A DNA stretch of 56,088 bases from an uncultured Eubacteriales bacterium (GTDB lineage Bacteria > Bacillota > Clostridia > Oscillospirales > Oscillospiraceae): NCBI GenBank assembly GCA_900545805.1, contig URAL01000006.1:1-56088 (forward strand). Reading direction: 5' to 3'. Shown in pieces: positions 26,815 to 34,082 of the stretch. Below the pieces are notes generated by a model. The model did no database searches, was not told where the DNA came from, and worked only from the letters and a program-made list of their open reading frames with translations. Every line of letters begins with the position of its first letter. Position 1 is the stretch's first letter. Made by a program: the position numbers and the translations under genes.

Positions 26815-28335
26815 TTGCAGTACGGCGTTATCCTGAACTCAATATATAATACATGGATAAACAGCGCCTTCTTTTCGATACTCGAAAGGATATGGAGTCC
26901 CTTAAAGCGTGCGTATGATAATCTTGCCGCAGTAAGATTTCTGCGCGGATACGACCGTGTTCAGGCTGTCTACGAAGGCTCGCTGTTTTCCCGCATCATC
27001 CGCTTTATCCTCGATCTTATTTATAAGCTGATCGCCGCAATCGCGGGCTTTATAGCCCCGGCGTGGGAGAGCAGCCTTATAGTCAGGCTCTGCCGCGGCT
27101 CGTTTATACTGAACTTCGAATTCCTGCTCGGCGGTTTCATCTGCGTTATGTTCATCACGCCCCACGAGAGCTGGAACAATGCCTACGCGGTCATCGCCGC
27201 CCTGGGCTTTCTGGCTCTGTATCTCATCCTTGCCGGCAGCGGAAAGCGCGAGCTTATGTACCCGGACAGGCTGGGGCTCCCGCTTGCGCTGTTTGCCATA
27301 GCGCTTATAGTCAGCCTGCTGTTTACTCATGACCTCTCCGACAGCATAAGGATACTTCTGTTTTTCATAGCGGCATTTATCTTCACCTATGTTATCGCGG
27401 CGGATATCACCGACGAAAAGCGCCTTGTGAAGCTCCTTGCGTTTATCTATGCAGCGGTTATACTGACATCTGTTTACGCTGTTATCCAGCGCAAATTCAA
27501 TCTTGTTTACGTAAACGCGTCGTTTACGGATCTGAAGCTGAACACAGGCATACCCGGCCGAATCACCTCGACGCTGGATAACCCGAACAATTTCTCGGAA
27601 TTTCTTGTTCTGTTCATGCCACTGTGCGCGGCGTTTGCCGGAACGCGCAAGAAGCAGACAAGCTGCGCTGTGCTGCTCATAGGCCTTGCGCTCCCCGCCC
27701 TTGCACTGATAATGACCTATTCACGCTCAGGCTGGATATCTCTCATGCTTGCGGCCTTTGTTTACCTTTGGCTGCGCAACAAGAAGCTTATCCCGCTGTT
27801 TATTGCGCTGGCTGTCCTGGCGTTCCCCTTTCTGCCCTCGACCATAACGACAAGGCTCACGAGCATCGTTACGGGCATTTTCGGCAGCAGCGGATACATC
27901 GACTCCTCGGCCCAGCACAGGCTTCGGCTGTGGCAGAGCGTTGAGTATATGATCCGCGACTACGGTGTCGTCGGCATTGGCCTCGGCCCGTCCTCGTTTG
28001 CCTCTCTCTACCCCCTGTACGCTCAGGTAGACGGAGCGTCGCATACTCAGTCGCTCTATTTTGAGCTCATACTCGAAACCGGCATACTCGGCTTTGTATC
28101 GTTCATGTGGCTCGCCCTGCGCAGCATAAAAAACTGCGTCATCACCAGAAGGTGCGCAAGCGGACTTACCAAGGCAGTGCTTATCGCGTGCGCGGCCTCG
28201 TTTATCGGCATAGCCTTTTCATGCATCGTCGAATATATCTGGTTTTACCCGCGAGACCTGTTTGCCTACTTCATTCTGCTGGGCATATCGTTCGCGGCGA
28301 TTTCGATCGCAAACAGAAACAAACAGGAAATATAA
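26815..28335 (+). CDS. O-antigen ligase/polymerase-like membrane protein
   Basis: A polytopic protein of about 506 residues with roughly a dozen helices and the Wzy_C (PF04932) signature: DNPNNFSEFLVLFMPL, the loop MTYSRSGWISLMLAAFVYL and a large extracytoplasmic loop ending HRLRLWQSVEYMI then GVVGIGLGPSSF. Such proteins polymerise or ligate lipid-linked oligosaccharides to a cell-surface acceptor. A GTG at 26809 is in frame but only three bases from the AAAGGAGG site; TTG at 26815 has the normal nine-base spacing, so I chose it. It is the last gene of the operon, followed by a terminator. Confidence 0.85.
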   Translation: MQYGVILNSIYNTWINSAFFSILERIWSPLKRAYDNLAAVRFLRGYDRVQAVYEGSLFSRIIRFILDLIYKLIAAIAGFIAPAWESSLIVRLCRGSFILNFEFLLGGFICVMFITPHESWNNAYAVIAALGFLALYLILAGSGKRELMYPDRLGLPLALFAIALIVSLLFTHDLSDSIRILLFFIAAFIFTYVIAADITDEKRLVKLLAFIYAAVILTSVYAVIQRKFNLVYVNASFTDLKLNTGIPGRITSTLDNPNNFSEFLVLFMPLCAAFAGTRKKQTSCAVLLIGLALPALALIMTYSRSGWISLMLAAFVYLWLRNKKLIPLFIALAVLAFPFLPSTITTRLTSIVTGIFGSSGYIDSSAQHRLRLWQSVEYMIRDYGVVGIGLGPSSFASLYPLYAQVDGASHTQSLYFELILETGILGFVSFMWLALRSIKNCVITRRCASGLTKAVLIACAASFIGIAFSCIVEYIWFYPRDLFAYFILLGISFAAISIANRNKQEI

Positions 28336-28340
28336 TATGC

Positions 28341-28374
28341 AAAAGCCCGTCGGAGTTTTCCTCTGACGGGCTTT
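28341..28374. terminator. Bidirectional terminator between ligase and upp
   Basis: The stem AAAGCCCGTCGGAG/CTCTGACGGGCTTT with loop TTTTC and T/A flanks separates two convergent genes. Confidence 0.8.
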
Positions 28375-28386
28375 GTCTTTTATTAT

Positions 28387-29016
28387 CTACTTCGTGCCGA
28401 AGATACGGTCGCCGGCATCGCCGAGGCCGGGGACGATGTAACCGTGGTCGTTGAGGTGATCGTCGAGAGCGGCGACATAGATATCCACATCGGGATGATC
28501 CTTCTGCATGCGCTCAACCCCCTCTGGAGCGCCGATGATACACATGAGCTTGATATGCTTCACGCCGTCGTTCTTCAGAAACTGTATAGCAGCTGAGGCC
28601 GAGCCGCCGGTAGCGAGCATGGGGTCAACAACGATGACATCTCTTTCATCGATGTCAGGCGGCATCTTGAAGTAGTATTTCACAGGCTCAAGAGTCTCAG
28701 GATCACGGAACAGGCCTATATGACCGACCTTGACGTTGGGCATCATGCTGACCATACCGTCGACCATGCCGAGGCCGGCGCGCAGAATGGGCACTATCGC
28801 AAGCTTTTTGCCGGCGATACGCTTTACGGTTGCCTTGGCCACGGGGGTTTCGATCTCAACATCCTCAAGGGGCAGATCTCTCGTTGCTTCATAGCACATG
28901 AGCATCGCTATCTCGGAGATGAGTTCTCTGAACTCCTTGACGGAGGTTCCCTTGTCTCTGAGGATTGACAGCTTGTGCTGGATGAGGGGGTGGTCAAATA
29001 CGCATACCTTGCTCAT
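28387..29016 (-). CDS. upp: Uracil phosphoribosyltransferase
   Basis: Salvages uracil to UMP using PRPP. The 209-residue protein has the family's length, the uracil-site segment at the C-terminus (YIVPGLGDAGDRIFGTK) and the PRPP loop VVDPMLATGGSASAAI near residues 130-145, as well as VPILRAGLGMVDGM. The start is ATG at 29016 with AAAGGAG. The short leader (29017-29060) contains a small hairpin GGCTCC-TTTC-GGGAGC; whether it regulates is unclear. No uracil permease lies beside it. Confidence 0.96.
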   Translation of the reverse strand: MSKVCVFDHPLIQHKLSILRDKGTSVKEFRELISEIAMLMCYEATRDLPLEDVEIETPVAKATVKRIAGKKLAIVPILRAGLGMVDGMVSMMPNVKVGHIGLFRDPETLEPVKYYFKMPPDIDERDVIVVDPMLATGGSASAAIQFLKNDGVKHIKLMCIIGAPEGVERMQKDHPDVDIYVAALDDHLNDHGYIVPGLGDAGDRIFGTK

Positions 29017-29100
29017 TATAATTCTCCTTTGTTTAGTCCGCTCCCGAAAGGAGCCTATTTATATACGCCGGTAACCTTTCGACTACCCGGTTTCTATACT

Positions 29101-29784
29101 TTATTTATTCATGCGCTCCTGACGCTCGCGCTCGGCCTGGCTCAGCCGAAGATAAACCGGCAGAAGATCGTCGGCCGTGCCGGGTGTTTTGTCCTTTGCC
29201 GCCATGCCGACGCCCCAGGCGCTTTGATATATGAGATTTGACGGAGCCATGCGGCAGTCGATGCCGGCGTTTTTCATGTATTCATATGTAAGCTCCGCTC
29301 CGTCGCCGACCAGAAATACGTTTTTGCCGCGTATTTCTCCTGCAAGCTCGGAGAGGGCTATCGCCCGATCCTCGCACAGGCGCTGCGGTCTGCCTTCTGT
29401 TATCTCAAACAGCGCGTTATACACCTGGCTGCGGCGGGCATCCATCACCGGGCATATGAGCCCGCCTGCGGACACGCCGTGCCACGCCATGGCCTCAAGC
29501 GTGGAAACGCCGACGCACATCTTATCGGCTGCCCACGCAAGGCCCTTGACGGTGGAAACACCGATCCTGATCCCCGTAAAGGAACCCGGTCCGTGAGCGA
29601 CGGCGATAAGATCAACGCCGGCAATCGTATTTTCAGTATTTTTAAGCATATCGTCCACCATCGGCAGAAGCGTGCGGCTGTGAGTAAGTCCGCTGCACTG
29701 ACTGTACTGCGCGATGAGCTTTTCATCCTCCATAAGCGCAACAGACGCTGCCTTTGCGGAGGATTCAAGTGCAAGTATCAGCAT
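29101..29784 (-). CDS. tsaB: tRNA threonylcarbamoyladenosine synthesis protein TsaB
   Basis: An ASKHA-fold partner of TsaD in making the t6A37 modification of ANN-decoding tRNAs. The 227-residue sequence begins MLILALESSAKAASVALM and contains HSRTLLPMVDDML, then VAHGPGSFTGIRIGVSTVKG, the signature of the family. The start codon overlaps the tsaE stop region by seven bases, forming a tsaE-tsaB operon. tsaD and the threonylcarbamoyl-AMP synthase tsaC are not in the window. Confidence 0.94.
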   Translation of the reverse strand: MLILALESSAKAASVALMEDEKLIAQYSQCSGLTHSRTLLPMVDDMLKNTENTIAGVDLIAVAHGPGSFTGIRIGVSTVKGLAWAADKMCVGVSTLEAMAWHGVSAGGLICPVMDARRSQVYNALFEITEGRPQRLCEDRAIALSELAGEIRGKNVFLVGDGAELTYEYMKNAGIDCRMAPSNLIYQSAWGVGMAAKDKTPGTADDLLPVYLRLSQAERERQERMNK

Positions 29785-30206
29785 TTTGCATTTCCCTCCT
29801 CAATGGTGATTTTTCTTACGCTGTCGCCGAGCTTTTCAATGCGAAGAACGATCTCGTCGCCGAAGAACGCGTCCTCGACCTTTTCGCTCCATTCGACGGC
29901 GCACACCGCTCCGCGGCGGAGATAATCCTCCCAGCCGATGTCGAACAGCTCGTCGGCGCTGTCAAGCCGGTACATATCAAAATGGATGAGCTCGCGCTCA
30001 CCGATATACTCGTTGACAATGGTAAACGTCGGGCTGGATACGCGGCAGGAAAGCCCCATGCCCTTTGCCATTCCGCGCACGAAAGCGGTCTTGCCCGCGC
30101 CGAGGCCGCCGTACATGGCAACGACACTGCCGTCGGGGAGATCCTTTGCAAACTGCTCGCCTATGCGCTCGGTCTCCGCCTCGCTGCGGCTTATATATGT
30201 CTGCAC
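29778..30206 (-). CDS. tsaE: tRNA threonylcarbamoyladenosine synthesis ATPase TsaE
   Basis: A small P-loop ATPase of 142 residues that works with TsaB and TsaD. Walker A is GGLGAGKTAFVRGMAKGMG near residues 33-50, then SSPTFTIVNEY and the HFDMYRLDSADEL segment typical of the family; AVEWSEKVED follows. The frame is open upstream to 30332, but that part is not family-like; GTG at 30206, behind GAGGTGA, fits the expected N-terminus (QTYISRSEAET). A minus-strand TATAAT at 30244-30249 with a weak TTACGC 17 bases upstream may be the promoter. Confidence 0.92.
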   Translation of the reverse strand: MQTYISRSEAETERIGEQFAKDLPDGSVVAMYGGLGAGKTAFVRGMAKGMGLSCRVSSPTFTIVNEYIGERELIHFDMYRLDSADELFDIGWEDYLRRGAVCAVEWSEKVEDAFFGDEIVLRIEKLGDSVRKITIEEGNAKC

Positions 30207-30264
30207 CGGTCTCACCTCATTTTTAAACTTTTTCTGAATTTGAATTATACCACAAGATACCTCA

Positions 30265-30293
30265 TTGCGTAAAGGGCAATAATATGCTAAAAT
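30265..30293 (+). promoter_or_regulatory. Promoter of the SEDS gene
   Basis: TTGCGT (30265-30270), a 17-base spacer and TAAAAT (30288-30293), divergent from tsaE. Confidence 0.5.
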
Positions 30294-30353
30294 GTAGCGT
30301 GTCCGATTGCGATAATTTGTGAAATCGAGCATTTTTGAAGGGCGGCGGCGACA

Positions 30354-31499
30354 ATAAAAATCGATTCCCGGAAAATCAAGGACTATTTCAAACGGGCGGA
30401 TATCTTACTTCTCGCCGTTTGCACTATATGCACCATCTTCGGCATAGTCATGATCTACAGCATGACAAAATCCTACGGCTGGACGCGATACGTCGTCGTT
30501 CAGGGCTTTGCGATGCTGTTGGGCATCGCTGCGTTCGTTGTGTTCACGGTCATTGACCCCGACCTTATTGCGGACAAGTGGGTGTATCTTACGATATTCA
30601 ACGTTCTGTTCATCGTCGGGCTTATTTTTTTCGGCAAGGGTGACGAGGTCGGCTCGCGTGCGTGGTACCGCTTTGCGGGCATCGGCGTTCAGCCGTCGGA
30701 GATCGTAAAGGTCATATTCATAGTTCTGCTGGCAAAGCAGGTCTCAAATTACAAAGAGCAGCGCACGCTCAACAAATTCCCGTCGATTATCAAGCTCGGC
30801 CTGCACTGGCTTTTGTATTTCGCCCTTATAGCCGTTATTCCCAACGACCTGGGCAGTGCGCTCATATTCCTTGCGATTTTCGTCATCATGCTCATCTGCG
30901 CCGGTATCGCGTGGTACTGGATGGCGGCAGCCGCCGCGGCAGTTGCCGCGATGGTTCCTCTGTTCTGGAACTTTCTGCTCAAGGATTATCAGAAAAAGCG
31001 AATCCTCGCGCCGTACATTCCCGACGTCGTAGACCCGACCGGTCAGGGCATAACCTGGCAGACAAACCACTGCAAGGACGCGCTGGCCTCCGGCCGCTGG
31101 ACGGGCGTGGGCTTCGGCGAGGGCAGCTTCGCGCAGAGCAGCTATAACGCTCGCCACACCGACTGCATCTTCGCCTCCATCGGCGAGGAGCTCGGCATGA
31201 TCGCCTGCATCGCCATCATCGTTCTTCTGAGCATAATCATCATACGCTGCTGCGTTATCGGTCTGCGCTCGGGCAGTCCCTTCGGCATGCTCATCTGCTT
31301 CGGCGTCGCGGCGGCGCTCGCGTTCCAGACCTTCGTCAACATCGGCATGTGCATCGGCATTACGCCCGTTGTCGGCATAACGCTTCCGTTCTTCAGCTAC
31401 GGCGGCTCGTCGATCGTTGCGATGTACGTGGCCGTCGGACTGGTCTCCGGCGTTAAATACCGCCCAAAGCCGCGGCAGAACTTCCTGCAATATCAGTAA
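30354..31499 (+). CDS. SEDS-family peptidoglycan glycosyltransferase (RodA/SpoVE/FtsW type)
   Basis: A polytopic lipid II polymerase of about 381 residues working with a class B penicillin-binding protein in elongation, division or spore cortex synthesis. Signatures include GSRAWYRFAGIGVQPSEIVK, GRWTGVGFGEGSF, the HTDCIFASIGEELG line and the final GITLPFFSYGGSSI. The first canonical in-frame start is ATG at 30450, but the preceding codons encode the family's expected first part (SRKIKDYFKRADILLLAVCT plus the rest of helix 1). No ATG, GTG or TTG exists between the stop at 30336-30338 and 30450. The likely start is ATA at 30354, or the sequence holds an error. Confidence 0.85.
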   Translation: MKIDSRKIKDYFKRADILLLAVCTICTIFGIVMIYSMTKSYGWTRYVVVQGFAMLLGIAAFVVFTVIDPDLIADKWVYLTIFNVLFIVGLIFFGKGDEVGSRAWYRFAGIGVQPSEIVKVIFIVLLAKQVSNYKEQRTLNKFPSIIKLGLHWLLYFALIAVIPNDLGSALIFLAIFVIMLICAGIAWYWMAAAAAAVAAMVPLFWNFLLKDYQKKRILAPYIPDVVDPTGQGITWQTNHCKDALASGRWTGVGFGEGSFAQSSYNARHTDCIFASIGEELGMIACIAIIVLLSIIIIRCCVIGLRSGSPFGMLICFGVAAALAFQTFVNIGMCIGITPVVGITLPFFSYGGSSIVAMYVAVGLVSGVKYRPKPRQNFLQYQ

Positions 31500-31525
31500 A
31501 AGCTCCCCCACGGGGAGCTTTTTTC
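31498..31525. terminator. Bidirectional terminator after the SEDS gene
   Basis: A compact stem AAAGCTCCCC/GGGGAGCTTT with loop CAC, followed by T residues, between convergent genes. Confidence 0.85.
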
Positions 31526-32057
31526 ATGCCAGACCTATGAATTTCATTGCCTTAAGGCTTTGCAGGATCATGTCCTTGAGCTCCTCCTCGCTTTCGCGGC
31601 GGCCACGCTCGACCCAGGTTATCATAATGCCCATCATCGACGAGGACAGGATGGAAACCAGATAGTCAAACAGCGCAGCATCTCTGAGCCCGGGTATGCC
31701 CGGCCGCAAATAATCCGAACAGCGCCGCAGACTTGCATACAGCATATCACCGCGGCCGATGCTTACGACGGTCTCGATCATATCGGCGTGGCGAAACCAT
31801 GTTCTGAACACCGATTCGCTTATATTGGCATAGCCGGATGAGAACGCCTCCTCGAACACCCTGTCGCACATGAGGGCGAGCACATCCTCGATTCGGTCAA
31901 AGTTTCGGTAAAACGTCGAGCGGCTCACGCCCGAGATGCGCTGTATATCCGATATCGTTATATTTTCAAAGCTCTTTTCCCTTAAGCACTGCTTTAACCC
32001 CGTGCAAATGAGCTCCACCGAGGTCTGTGCGCGCTTATCCTGCTTGATGTGATACAT
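31524..32057 (-). CDS. TetR-family transcriptional regulator
   Basis: A 177-residue regulator with a TetR-type helix-turn-helix near the N-terminus (SFENITISDIQRISGVSRST, then FYRNFDRIEDVL) and a C-terminal ligand-binding helical domain ending in TWVERGRRESEEELKDM. It is divergent from the EFR1 gene, 101 bases apart, and is therefore a candidate regulator of it and of itself. I did not see a clean palindromic operator in the gap. The inducer is unknown. Confidence 0.9.
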   Translation of the reverse strand: MYHIKQDKRAQTSVELICTGLKQCLREKSFENITISDIQRISGVSRSTFYRNFDRIEDVLALMCDRVFEEAFSSGYANISESVFRTWFRHADMIETVVSIGRGDMLYASLRRCSDYLRPGIPGLRDAALFDYLVSILSSSMMGIMITWVERGRRESEEELKDMILQSLKAMKFIGLA

Positions 32058-32092
32058 TATTCGCTCCTTTGTATTACTTCGTTGCGGTACTA

Positions 32093-32121
32093 TTGTATCA
32101 TATTTTCTTTTGTGTTACAAT
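32093..32121 (+). promoter_or_regulatory. Promoter of the EFR1 gene
   Basis: TTGTAT (32093-32098), a 17-base spacer and TACAAT (32116-32121), in the gap shared with the TetR gene. Confidence 0.5.
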
Positions 32122-32158
32122 CCTGGCATGAAGATAATTTAACTGAGGAGTAATTATT

Positions 32159-32941
32159 ATGAGCAAAAACGTTATATTCTGCTATTCCGGCACGGGCAAC
32201 TGCCTTGACCTTGCGAAGAACATCGCAAAGGGTCTGGGCGACACGGACATTATCATGATGCGCAGGGCGCCGGTAAAAACCGACGTCACAGACGCCGAGC
32301 GCGTCGGCTTCATCGTTCCCTGCTACGGCGGCGGTCTGCCGGGCGACGTTGAGAGCTATCTTGACAGCATCAAAATATCTCCGAGCGCGTACACCTTCGC
32401 GGTCGGCCAGTACGCCGGCTACCTCGGCTGCGGCCTGCACAAGATAAACGAGCGCTTCGAGCTCGACCTGTGGGCGGGTCTTTCTCATCAGTGCTCGTGC
32501 ATCTGGCTGTTCCCGCATCAGCTCATGCTGCCGCCCGTAACTCCCGCAATGGCGCAGAAGCGCAGTGAGCGCATGGCAAAGAAGCTCGTCAAGGCCATCC
32601 TGCGCGGCGACAGGAGCAAAAAAGCTCCCCCGAAGATGGGACTCAACGCGCTTGAGAGCAGGGTATGGCCTAAGCTCGCCGCCGGTAAGGCGAAGAAATT
32701 CGCCGTCACCGACGCATGCATAGGCTGCCGCCAGTGCGAAAAGCTCTGCCCGAAGGGGAACATCAGATTTGTAAACGGAAAGCCCAGCTTCGGCACGGAC
32801 TGCATCCAGTGCCTCAGCTGCCTGCAATACTGTCCGAAGGAGGCAATCACGCTGACGCAAAAGAGCGTAAAGCGCGAGCACTACCACAACCCCAATGTCT
32901 CCGCCGCCGAGCTTATGGAGGGTCTCATCCATATTGATTGA
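32159..32941 (+). CDS. EFR1-family flavodoxin-ferredoxin fusion
   Basis: A 260-residue electron-transfer protein. The N-terminal flavodoxin-like domain begins NVIFCYSGTGNCLDLAKNI, holding the FMN phosphate loop. The C-terminal part has two [4Fe-4S] motifs, CIGCRQCEKLCP and CIQCLSCLQYCP, about residues 190-235. EFR1 ('EFR1 family ferrodoxin') proteins are common in anaerobic Firmicutes but their partners are unknown. ATG follows GAGGAG. The divergent TetR regulator suggests inducible expression. Confidence 0.92.
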   Translation: MSKNVIFCYSGTGNCLDLAKNIAKGLGDTDIIMMRRAPVKTDVTDAERVGFIVPCYGGGLPGDVESYLDSIKISPSAYTFAVGQYAGYLGCGLHKINERFELDLWAGLSHQCSCIWLFPHQLMLPPVTPAMAQKRSERMAKKLVKAILRGDRSKKAPPKMGLNALESRVWPKLAAGKAKKFAVTDACIGCRQCEKLCPKGNIRFVNGKPSFGTDCIQCLSCLQYCPKEAITLTQKSVKREHYHNPNVSAAELMEGLIHID

Positions 32942-32966
32942 TATTTAGCGGACTGTGTGTTATAAT
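32938..32966 (+). promoter_or_regulatory. Promoter of the 122-aa hypothetical gene
   Basis: TTGATA (32938-32943), a 17-base spacer and TATAAT (32961-32966); the -35 box overlaps the EFR1 stop codon. Confidence 0.65.
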
Positions 32967-33001
32967 AACTGCATCCAATAACTATAATCGGAGAATGAGA
33001 T

Positions 33002-33370
33002 ATGGTAACATTTAAGCTTAAAGAAGAATCCGACCAGCAGCTCGTCTACTGGTACTTCCCCCATGGCAAGGAGGAAAACGGCCACGGCACTATAGTTATC
33101 GACCGTACGCTCGGAAAGCTCGACGTGACCGAGCTTGCACCCGACGACCGTCTCGTGCGTCACACAGTGGAAAACCAGAACCGCTGGCGCAATGCCGTAA
33201 ACCAGATGCGCAACATCGAGCAGATACCCGAGCTTACCGACGAGGAATGGCCCGAGGCCACCGAGGATAAGATAAGCACCGTCTTTGCCGACCACGCGAT
33301 ACAGAAGATCGTAGAGGCTTATAACAACGGCGAAGTCCTTGAGGAGGGCGTCGAGACCTGGAACATCTGA
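33002..33370 (+). CDS. Conserved-looking hypothetical protein, 122 aa
   Basis: A soluble, acidic protein of 122 residues with its own promoter and terminator. The N-terminal half reads as beta strands (MVTFKLKEESDQQLVYWYFP, then GHGTIVIDRTLGKLDV) and the C-terminal half as helices (HTVENQNRWRNAVNQMR). I do not recognise the family. ATG is preceded by GGAGAATGAG. Confidence 0.75.
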   Translation: MVTFKLKEESDQQLVYWYFPHGKEENGHGTIVIDRTLGKLDVTELAPDDRLVRHTVENQNRWRNAVNQMRNIEQIPELTDEEWPEATEDKISTVFADHAIQKIVEAYNNGEVLEEGVETWNI

Positions 33371-33389
33371 CAGTAATCGTACATCAGCG

Positions 33390-33429
33390 GCGGAATGTGT
33401 CTAAAAAGAACACATTCCGCTGTTTTTTT
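33390..33429 (+). terminator. Terminator of the 122-aa hypothetical gene
   Basis: An 11-bp stem GCGGAATGTGT/ACACATTCCGC followed by TGTTTTTTT. Confidence 0.85.
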
Positions 33430-33449
33430 AGTTATTTTATTAATTTTCA

Positions 33450-33478
33450 TTGACAATTTTGTTTTTTAATGATATTGT
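33450..33478 (+). promoter_or_regulatory. Promoter of microprotein unit 1
   Basis: TTGACA (33450-33455), exactly 17 bases, TATTGT (33473-33478). The expected transcript start, seven bases on, is the first G of GGAAATAGTCA (33485-33495), a motif repeated in unit 2. Confidence 0.75.
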
Positions 33479-33534
33479 CATATTGGAAATAGTCATTAAA
33501 AGAATTTAATAACTAAAAGAAAGGAGAAACATCA

Positions 33535-33660
33535 ATGTATATTCCCGGTATTACCGAAATCTATCATCTCGTCACCGCCATAATTCTCGAGGCTGAGAAA
33601 AACGCTCAGGATGAGATCGATATTCTTGACAACTTCTTTGGTATGTACGAGCCGTACTAA
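33535..33660 (+). CDS. 41-aa microprotein, unit 1
   Basis: A 41-residue peptide (MYIPGITEIYHLVTAIILEA, then an acidic middle and FFGMYEPY at the end). It has an ideal ribosome site (AAAGGAG at 33520-33526), its own promoter and its own terminator, giving a transcript of about 215 bases. There is no signal peptide; a single amphipathic helix is plausible. It has exactly the same length as the unit 2 product and shares the leader sequence, but the two peptides are barely similar. Function unknown. Confidence 0.65.
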   Translation: MYIPGITEIYHLVTAIILEAEKNAQDEIDILDNFFGMYEPY

Positions 33661-33674
33661 GCTAAAAAACATAT

Positions 33675-33700
33675 AAAAGCACCGCAGCGCGGTGCTTTTT
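33675..33700 (+). terminator. Terminator of microprotein unit 1
   Basis: The stem AAAAGCACCGC/GCGGTGCTTTTT with loop AGC, 15 bases after the stop codon. Confidence 0.85.
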
Positions 33701-33796
33701 GTTAAAGGAATTGTGCAGGATTTATTTAAAATGCATAATTTATGGGATTTTAAGTATTTCTTATCGTCATTTTAGACTTTTTTGCACAAATAGTGG

Positions 33797-33825
33797 TTGA
33801 CATAAGTGATAAGCTATGATAACAT
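33797..33825 (+). promoter_or_regulatory. Promoter of microprotein unit 2
   Basis: TTGACA (33797-33802), exactly 17 bases, TAACAT (33820-33825). As in unit 1, the expected start is the first G of GGAAATAGTCA (33832-33842). Confidence 0.7.
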
Positions 33826-33869
33826 AACCGCGGAAATAGTCAGAAAAACTATAAGAAAGGAGAAACACG

Positions 33870-33995
33870 ATGTTAGCTAAGATTTTCAGAGAACTTGAGC
33901 GGATGCACAGGGACAACCACTGGGACGGTCCAGCAGCCGACGCCTTCGGCGCAATCGCAGATTGGCTTGAGGCGCATAGTATCATGCCCATCTGA
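33870..33995 (+). CDS. 41-aa microprotein, unit 2
   Basis: A 41-residue peptide (MLAKIFRELERMHRDNHWDG, then AADAFGAIADWLEAHSIMPI). The ribosome site lies in AAGAAAGGAGAAACA (33853-33867), nearly identical to that of unit 1. It is predicted to form two short amphipathic helices; there is no signal peptide or membrane helix. It is flanked by its own promoter and terminator. Function unknown; stress peptide, small regulator and short signalling peptide are all open. Confidence 0.65.
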   Translation: MLAKIFRELERMHRDNHWDGPAADAFGAIADWLEAHSIMPI

Positions 33996-34007
33996 TAAGT
34001 AAGCACA

Positions 34008-34038
34008 ATCCGCACCGTTCGGTGCGGATTTTTATTTT
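34008..34038 (+). terminator. Terminator of microprotein unit 2
   Basis: The stem ATCCGCACC/GGTGCGGAT with loop GTTC, followed by TTTTATTTTT. Confidence 0.88.
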
Positions 34039-34047
34039 TCGCCGTAA

Positions 34048-34078
34048 AAAAGCAGAACGGATGTTCCGTTCTGCTTTT
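34048..34078 (-). terminator. Terminator of rny
   Basis: The stem AAAAGCAGAACGG/CCGTTCTGCTTTT with loop ATGTT, T-rich on the minus strand, just past the rny stop. It sits tail to tail with the unit 2 terminator. Confidence 0.82.
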
Positions 34079-34082
34079 GTTC

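Noticed and set aside
32058..32158. TetR operator between the TetR and EFR1 genes
   Set aside because: No clean palindrome of 14 bases or more was found in the gap, so no operator is claimed.
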